Source of the DNA: Mytilus californianus
Taxonomy: Eukaryota > Mollusca > Bivalvia > Mytilida > Mytilidae
Assembly: GCF_021869535.1 (NCBI RefSeq)
Contig: NW_026262690.1
Location: 13,755,501 to 13,819,500 of the forward strand
Direction of reading: 5' to 3'
DNA: 64,000 nucleotides
Shown here: positions 57,756 through 64,000 of the stretch, piece by piece
Layout: every line of letters begins with the position of its first letter
Position numbering within the stretch: position 1 is the stretch's first letter
Position numbers and translations under genes: made by a program
Notes under the pieces: model-generated
What the model was told of the DNA's origin: nothing
Databases searched by the model: none
Seen by the model: only the letters and a program-made list of their open reading frames with translations

Positions 57756-59700
57756 AAAATGCGAGTGACAAGTAATAATTATTAATTTGACACACAACTT
57801 GTTCATGGATAGAAACAGATGCCTGCGTGCATGGCAAAAACACCTCCAATGAAAAGCTTTTCTGAAGAAACTCTCCTACAGTCTACAAATTGAAATAAAA
57901 AAAAAATACATAGCTAGCCCCCCTCCCCCTTCTAAGTCCAGATACATGTAATCATGACGTTCTTTAGTGCTATATCATTTTTTACTTTTCTTGATCCTCA
58001 GAGACGTTGCAGGAAGGCACACATGAAAAAAGAATAAAAAGCATCCAGGACGTTACAATTATTTGGACTAAGCCCCCTCTTTTTTACTACATGTAGAAAA
58101 AAAAATCACCTAATAACGACAGCAGAACCAGAAACCCACAAGTAGAGACATAAGTTGTTATACTCCGGAACTAATTCTTTAATAAAGACAATTCAGGATA
58201 AATTGGAACCAGTTACTAACCCATGTTACAACAATAGTCCTATGACATAGGACTTCACTATATGAGGCGTGAACTTCATATTTAATACTATCTATAATAT
58301 GTGCTCTCATGTCTTATGCTGCAAATCATTTTACATTTAGGATTCGTTGCTGAGCTTTTTTTTTACTGTTCTCGTCTCCGAATCCCTTAAATAGATTTTT
58401 TTTCAAGCCCCACAGTAGTTCAATAATTACTATATGTCTTTGCATAAATAAGTATGCAGGGCATATTTCAAAACATATTTTATCTTCAGGACTTTTAAAT
58501 GATTTACTTTTCAATACTGCATTGGGAAGGGGGGTATACAAGTTTATTTTGTGACACATTATATAATATAATTAGGTATCCAACAAATTATATGATTGTA
58601 CGTTTAGCTATTATCTAGACCCGTACAAAATATATATAACTTGATTAGACACATTTAACAGGGGTGGATCCAAAACCTCGGTGTCTAGAGGGGGTTTGGG
58701 GGGGGGGGGGGGGGGGGGGGTTAGGTTAAAATTTAGATATTTGTATAGCGATGTATATATGCGAGTATTGGCAGTAATGGTTATGGTGTGTGTGTGAGGG
58801 TAGGGGTTTCAGATCAAAGATCGTTTCTATAATTCTATATCTTTTAGTTTTTACCATTTCACTCTATTCTCTATCCTTTGATCTCTATTATATTTGTCCT
58901 AAACATGCGTGACATATTTGCCACTGGACATAAGGCAACCAAAAGTCAATCAACGTGTTCTGTCTATTTCATCATTTCTTTATTATGTTATGGTTTGGTC
59001 CCGCCCCTTATCTATTTTTTTGCACATTAGGGACGACATCAAAAGTTCAATGTAGGATAAAAAAAACTTATTTCATATAGTTTTTTTCACTGACCCCCTT
59101 ACCCCCCCCCCCCCCCCCTCCTTAACTTAATTTGGGAAAAATTGATTGACCAATAAGGATATATATTAAATCGATGTTAATTAAACAAAACTTGCAGCAA
59201 TTTTGACCCCCCCCCCCCCAAAAAAAAAAAAAAACTATTTGAATTAAGTTTTTCATTCTTCATTGATTTTCTGATGTCGTCCCTTATCCTCTCTATGTAA
59301 ACCCAATTCATGTCCTGATAAATGGTGACTCATGCATAGCATCATATGCGGTTATTAAAACAAGAAACATATTCATATTATAATAATTAATGTATGCTAG
59401 GACTTATAGATAGATGTCATTAGTCCCAGGTCATGTAATAAAGTAGGTCTTATAAAAATACAATAGCATTTTAATTTTGATGATTATATATATGTTTATA
59501 TATTTAATAATGCCATTTTTTTGGAAAAAAGGGTAGGGCAAGGCGTTTTTAAAACATATCAATGGGGCGCGTTTTTTTTTTTTGTTCTTCGGAAGTGAGC
59601 CAGAAGAAGTCCATTTCTGGTTTTTTTTTTTGCATTGGGAAGATCTTCTGGCTCTCTTCCACCTCTTCTTTTTTGATAGGTTGACGGCAGAGGCACATAA
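57756..59700. other. No gene recognised; homopolymer tracts
   Basis: AT-rich DNA with a 23-base poly-G at 58698-58720, a 17-base poly-C at 59102-59118 and a 13-base poly-C at 59207-59219. AGCCAGAAGA near 59597 and TCTTCTGGCT near 59645 form an inverted pair. A reversed CCAGTGGCAAA-type relic lies near 58915. Small ORFs here are unsupported. Confidence 0.5.
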
Positions 59701-59705
59701 CAAAC

Positions 59706-59906
59706 ATGGCGTCGTTTAGTCTAAATGAAATTAATAAATTTATGATTGCAGATATATTAGAATGTGAGCTGTTTTATAAACGTTTTTATGGTATGACAGC
59801 CTTAGTAGGACATCCCTGTAGGACGATAAGCTGGATAAATATAAGAACTACACGGACAATTACAGTTAAGGGACGATTATTTGATATTCTAGGGAAGGGA
59901 TTTTGA
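59706..59906 (+). CDS. Small unassigned ORF (66 codons)
   Basis: ATG in a good context (AACATGGCG, A at -3, G at +4) opens MASFSLNEINKFMIADILEC and continues to RLFDILGKGF before TGA. The peptide has no repeat character, unlike most short ORFs here, but no domain is recognised and it ends within a few bases of a dispersed repeat (GATTGATTGGTGTTTAACGC). It may be a first exon, an orphan gene or chance. Confidence 0.25.
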   Translation: MASFSLNEINKFMIADILECELFYKRFYGMTALVGHPCRTISWINIRTTRTITVKGRLFDILGKGF

Positions 59907-60205
59907 TTGATTGGTGTTTAACGCTACTTTCAACACTATTGGGCTATTCCGTGGTGGTCAGTTTAAATTTATAGATGAAGGATGGGGAAGGGAAGAGAGG
60001 GCATTATTATTCATTTTTAATCTGTCGCTAATCATGCCTATTTTTCAGCTCTTACCAGGCAACCATATTCATAAATGAAATCCTTCTGTCCCCCACCCCA
60101 ACAAATAAATAAATATCAAATGGTTTTCCTCTTATTTAACACCAGTTTAAATTGATTGATTGTTTGTTGCTAATTTTAACGCCCAGTAAAAATTATTTCA
60201 TGCTT
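59905..60205 (+). repeat. Dispersed repeat fragments (GATTGATTG type)
   Basis: TTGATTGGTGTTTAACGCTA with CAACACTATTGGGCTATTCC at 59909, and TTGATTGATTGTTTGTTGCT near 60151, are starts of the GATTGATT family. Confidence 0.6.
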
Positions 60206-60234
60206 GTTCAGGAAAACACGAGTTTAGAAGTCAC

Positions 60235-60665
60235 GTATATAATATAAAAATGAAGAGATGGAATATGATTGCTAATAAGGCAACTATCCACCGGAGTTCA
60301 AATATGAAGTGGTTGTAAGCAATTATAGATAAGATAAGATAAGATAAGAAAAATTTATTTTAAGTCGGGTTACATGAAATACTACAAACATAAGCTCTTT
60401 AGAGCTTTTTGCCGTCATGTAGACAAATGCTTTTTGTAGACAATCGTAAGGCCTTCAACAATGACAAAAACCTGATATTGTAAAGTCGTCTATAAAAGGC
60501 CCGACATGAAAAGTGTGAACAATTCAAACGAAAAAACTAACAGCCTAATTATACATAACAAAACAATTTACAAAATATCAAATATGAGTCGAGACAGGAA
60601 CCAACGACAACCACTAAACTACAGGCTCCATCCCTGGGACAGGCAAATAAAGAATATGGCAGGGT
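60235..60665 (+). repeat. SINE-like dispersed repeat, forward copy
   Basis: AATATGATTGCTAATAAGGC, GGCCTTCAACAATGACAAAA, ATAAAAGGCCCGACATGAAA and CATCCCTGGGACAGGCA. An AAGATAAGATAAGATAAG insertion lies near 60330. Confidence 0.8.
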
Positions 60666-60674
60666 GGATATAAA

Positions 60675-61020
60675 AACGAAGATGTGGTATGATTGCAAAT
60701 GAGACAACTCTCCACAAGAGATCAAATGACACAGAAATCAACAGCTATAAGTCACCGTACGGCCTTCGACAATAAGCAAAGCCTATATCGCATAGTCAGC
60801 TATAAAAGGCCCCGAAATCAAAAATGTAAAACAATTCAATCGAGAAAACTAACAGCCGAATTAATTTACAAAAAAATGAACGAAACACAAATATGTATTA
60901 CAAAGCAACAAACGGCAACCACTGAATTACAGGCTCCTGACTTGGGACAAACACATACATACAGAATGTGGCGGGGTTAAACATGTTAGCGGGATCCCAG
61001 TCCTCCCCCTAATCTGGAAC
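60675..61020 (+). repeat. SINE-like dispersed repeat, near full-length forward copy
   Basis: It runs in order: AAGATGTGGTATGATTGCAA, ATGAGACAACTCTCCACAAG, GTACGGCCTTCGACAATAAG, GCTATAAAAGGCCCCGAAAT, CTCCTGACTTGGGACAAACA and GTGGCGGGGTTAAACATGTT. This is the best reference copy in the window. The 95-codon ORF in it is a shadow. Confidence 0.85.
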
Positions 61021-61239
61021 AGCGGTGTAACAGTACAACAACATGTTTGTGAGCCACCCATCCCGAAGCTGGGACAGTGGTGTAACAGTACAATAAAATA
61101 AGTTTGCTCAAACCTAATTACAACTGGTACTGAAATAAATCTTGTTCTCCCAGACTGAGTTATCAATCAGTACACAACGCGCGGCAAAGGGTTTATTAAA
61201 AAAAGAAAACAGTCTGAGAAACGTCTGGTTTACGTTGTA

Positions 61240-61445
61240 TATAGATATAAGAAGATGTGGTATGAGTGCCGATGAGACAACTCTCCATCCAAGTCATAAT
61301 TTGTAAATGTAAACCATTGAAGGTCAACGTACGGTCTTCAACACGGAGCATTGGCTCAAACCGAACAGCAAGCTATAAAGGGCCCCCAAAAAATTAGTAG
61401 TGTAAAACCATTCAAACGGGAAAACCAACGGTGTCTAATCTATTT
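61240..61445 (+). repeat. SINE-like dispersed repeat, variant subfamily
   Basis: AAGAAGATGTGGTATGAGTG, GCCGATGAGACAACTCTCC and ACACGGAGCATTGGCTCAAA. It shares variant bases with the copy at 38553-38690, suggesting one subfamily. Confidence 0.8.
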
Positions 61446-61564
61446 AAAAAAAAACCGGTATATTTGCATTTAAATCCATATACAATGAAACGGTTTTTGA
61501 AAAGTGGACCGAACGTTTTGACCATCGAAATTTTGCAATAGAAATACTAGTTATGACCACAAGA

Positions 61565-62035
61565 TTTTAACAGCCAGTGCAGGACTCGCACGAACGTTAG
61601 ATTTAGTTAGAGGGGCGATATTCTGACGCGTTTTTTAATTCTTGGTCACCCATGTTTAGAAAGAAAGGGGAGAAATCAAAACAATTTCCGACCAATCACA
61701 AACGTTGTTGCAAATTTGACCTTATGACGTCAAAGAATTTCCCATAATGCAATTATTGCATATAAATAAAAAAACTACAATACCAATTGAATAAAAAATA
61801 TTGCATTCAAATGACATTTTATACCAATTGAATAAAAACTATTGCAGTTGAGTGAAAATTATACCATTTGAATGAAAAATTATACCATTTGAATAAAAAA
61901 TATTGCATTTAAATGAAAAAATATACCATTCAAATAAAAAAATATTGCATTTAAATGAAGAAATATACCAATTAAATAAGAAATATTGCATTTAAATGAA
62001 AAATATCAAATTTTTGCAACCAATACCAAGCCATA
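61565..62035 (-). repeat. Element D, copy 2 (inverted relative to copy 1)
   Basis: 61565-61755 is the reverse complement of the conserved flank at 57540-57750, and 61760-62010 is a reversed, shorter version of the 21-bp array (ACCATTTGAATGAAAAATT units). The tail GCAACCAATACCAAGCCATA matches the reverse of 56985-57010. Confidence 0.92.
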
Positions 62036-62283
62036 ACACTGTGCAATATGGTATATTATTGCAATCTTACTTTTGGTTACTTTCTGTATGAAATATTTTT
62101 GATGCTTTACAAAAAATACTTAATATTTCCATTTAACATTTGTTTAAATGATTGTACAGCTTTGAGATGAAACAAATAATGCGAAAATGATAGCAATGTA
62201 GCAATTATTGATGTAAAATAAGATTAATAATAATAATAATAATAATAATGATAATCATGAATAATAATAATAATAATGACAAT

Positions 62284-62323
<40 letters not shown>

Positions 62324-63009
62324 TTTAGAAACCCGCCATTTAACTCAAATTAAGAATTAAAGAGGAAAAAAGATAACCACTGAGCTGCAATTTCATCTGA
62401 TCAATTGATGATCTGTATCGATGTAATATTTGTCACTGATCAATTCATGAACTGTATAATATTTGCCAGTCATTTGATCAATAAATGTAGGTAATATTTG
62501 TCAGACATTTGATATATTTTGTTATACGTCAGTGGTTAAGGTAAAAGGAGGGAAAGAATAAAGGTATTGTATATATGTTTAATCATCCATGGTATCTATG
62601 CAACTAATATAAATGTTGTTTTAATATCCGTGACTGTCTATATAACACAGTTGAATGTAACAAACAAAGCTTAAAGCTAAATTTCTGCCCTAAATTCTGG
62701 TAAAAGTTGATGAAGACTACTTGTATTTCCGTGACTATCATGTGTAACTAGAGTTCGATATTATCATTGAACAGGTTAGTTATATATTCCAGCTATAGAG
62801 TATCAATTTTGATTCGTTTAATTACCATTAGATTAAAACGTACACATATTTTCCACTAGGCATTTGCATGCATGAACATTGGTATTGCAGGTTAGGTGAC
62901 ACCGTACAATTTGAATCATACTGGGTTAAAATAAAGCTTAACTGGTAATGGAATTCTAATGTAACAAAGCTTAATCACAAGAGAAATGCTGTAGTCTATA
63001 ACTGACATG
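62036..63009. repeat. Microsatellites and 3' flank of the right-edge gene
   Basis: (AAT)n/(ATA)n runs lie at about 62226-62270 and 62286-62320. A ~50-bp diverged tandem (TGATCAATTGATGATCTG, TAATATTTGTCA) lies at 62395-62510. The remainder, 62520-63009, shows nothing definite; a minus-strand ATTAAA (plus TTTAAT near 62817) could serve as a poly-A signal. Confidence 0.6.
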
Positions 63010-64000
63010 TCATATAGTGTTCGCTTGAGTAAATTGTTTTGATTGCCGTCCTGGAATATGTACGCATGTTTTCTTCCCAGTTTCTCGTAAAATGTATTTT
63101 AGTTTACCAGATCTACCTTTATTTAAATTTCGAGTTGCGTCTGGTGTGGTTACTCGTGGATCTGGTTTAGGGCTCATCATAATTTTGCCCGAATGCATTA
63201 GAGTTTCCATTCTATGGCCTTGATCTAATACGTAATTCGGATCACCTTCTGTTTTAACTCTAGGAACAGGTCTGCTTGACAGCGGAATTTGTCCGTAATC
63301 ATGGAATAATCTTAATATCCTCTTTCCTTTTGCAAGTTCTGCGTTTTGACTACCTTCTGGTTTAACTCTTGGGATTGCAGGTTCTGAAATTATCCCGTTC
63401 ATGTAAAGTCCCGAATGAACGATCGGTTTCATACGTTTGCCTGTGTGAATCGATGCTGTTTTTTCAGCTTCCGGTTTAACCCTTGGAACAGGTCGTGCTG
63501 ATGAAGGGCCTTGGGCATAACTATGGATCAAGCGATTCATTCTACCACCCTTATGAACTTCTGCAGTTTGTTCCGCTTCTGGCTTAACTCTTGGTATGAC
63601 TGGAGAAGGAGCTGATTGGCCAAATTCGTGTACGATTTTCCTCATACGTTTCCCTCTGCTTATCGAAGCAATTGGTTCTCCTTCAGATTTAATTCTACAA
63701 GGAGCTGAATCTGGTCTTGGTGTAGCTTCACCATTTATTATAGTTTTAATAGAACCATACTTGCCACGATTATAATTCTCAAACGATTCGGCAGTCGGGC
63801 ACCTTGGAACAGGTCGGGGCGATTCAAGTGTTTTATCGTCACGCCTGAATACCCATTTATCGATAGAACCCTTGTGTTTCTCTGCAAAATCAACACCTTG
63901 AAACTTTAATCGAGCCACTGGAACAGGGTTTCGGTAGGTCCCATTTTGGTCAAATCCTGGATACGGCGAAACAGGTGTAACGGCTCCCGAGCTGACAGAT
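63010..64000 (-). CDS. Basic repeat protein, C-terminal part (5' end beyond window)
   Basis: The frame is open from the window edge to TGA at 63010: 329 complete codons with no intron visible. No start lies inside, since the frame continues upstream past the GTG at 63918. The protein is built of eight units of about 35-37 residues with consensus PxPRVKPEAExxAxxxxGKRM followed by xxIxHxxGxxxxSS. Units three to seven are most alike; the first two and the last are diverged. The tail is HIPGRQSKQFTQANTI. It is rich in Lys, Arg and Pro, with no hydrophobic segment, so it is probably cytosolic or nuclear. Such units suggest a scaffold or filament-binding protein, but I recognise no named family. 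Confidence 0.8.
   Translation of the reverse strand, partial: SVSSGAVTPVSPYPGFDQNGTYRNPVPVARLKFQGVDFAEKHKGSIDKWVFRRDDKTLESPRPVPRCPTAESFENYNRGKYGSIKTIINGEATPRPDSAPCRIKSEGEPIASISRGKRMRKIVHEFGQSAPSPVIPRVKPEAEQTAEVHKGGRMNRLIHSYAQGPSSARPVPRVKPEAEKTASIHTGKRMKPIVHSGLYMNGIISEPAIPRVKPEGSQNAELAKGKRILRLFHDYGQIPLSSRPVPRVKTEGDPNYVLDQGHRMETLMHSGKIMMSPKPDPRVTTPDATRNLNKGRSGKLKYILRETGKKTCVHIPGRQSKQFTQANTI

Noticed and set aside
1-64000. tRNA, rRNA or other structured RNA genes
   Set aside because: I looked for tRNA A/B-box-like sequence and rRNA landmarks by eye and saw none convincing; a covariance-model scan would be needed to exclude them.

Overview
The window reads as nuclear DNA of a mollusc, most likely a bivalve of the mussel type. 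This is inferred from AT-rich, gene-poor sequence, canonical GT-AG introns, and many dispersed and tandem repeat families of a kind I associate with bivalve genomes. No mapping or search was possible. Only about 5% of the window is convincingly protein-coding; the rest is mobile-element remnants, foldback elements, minisatellites and satellite-like arrays.

Genes. Three loci are well supported. (1) 39111..40115 (+) is a 334-residue, single-coding-exon, type II membrane protein of the FkbM-like methyltransferase family, with a splice acceptor directly before its ATG. (2) 51531..55970 (-) is a two-exon gene for a divergent pannexin/innexin-like four-pass channel subunit of about 537 residues. 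Exon 1 holds the N-terminus and TM1; exon 2 holds the rest. (3) 63010..64000 (-) is the 3' end of a gene for a basic repeat protein with eight units of about 36 residues; it runs off the right edge. Weaker candidate exons lie at 31144..31203 (-), 46794..46955 (+) and 50880..51030 (+), plus a small ORF at 59706..59906 (+).

Layout. 1-8000: foldbacks, dispersed repeats and two 3' fragments of a dead non-LTR retrotransposon. 8000-15200: mostly featureless, with small repeats. 15200-18770: a tandem repeat split by a clean non-autonomous Helitron, then a 1.65-kb foldback element carrying a MITE in its loop. 19300-23400: a diverged tandem array, a MITE and a hAT-like non-autonomous element. 23548-28441: a large element (A) with 502-bp tandem units, into which a second element (B) has inserted. 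28500-33300: short tandem arrays. 33531-38876: a 3.9-kb 26-bp minisatellite between two 184-bp direct repeats, just upstream of the FkbM-like gene. 41041-45231: a second, expanded copy of element B. 46190-50540: further dispersed and tandem repeats. 51531-55970: the channel gene. 56800-62050: two oppositely oriented copies of an element with a 21-bp array. 62226-64000: microsatellites, then the repeat-protein gene.

Most notable observation: the intron of the channel gene begins with about 30 tandem copies of a unit of about 39 bp made of the end of exon 1 plus its 5' splice site. Roughly a dozen copies keep a consensus donor. The first three donors are exactly 39 nt apart and in frame, so donor choice could add 0, 13 or 26 hydrophobic residues right after TM1.
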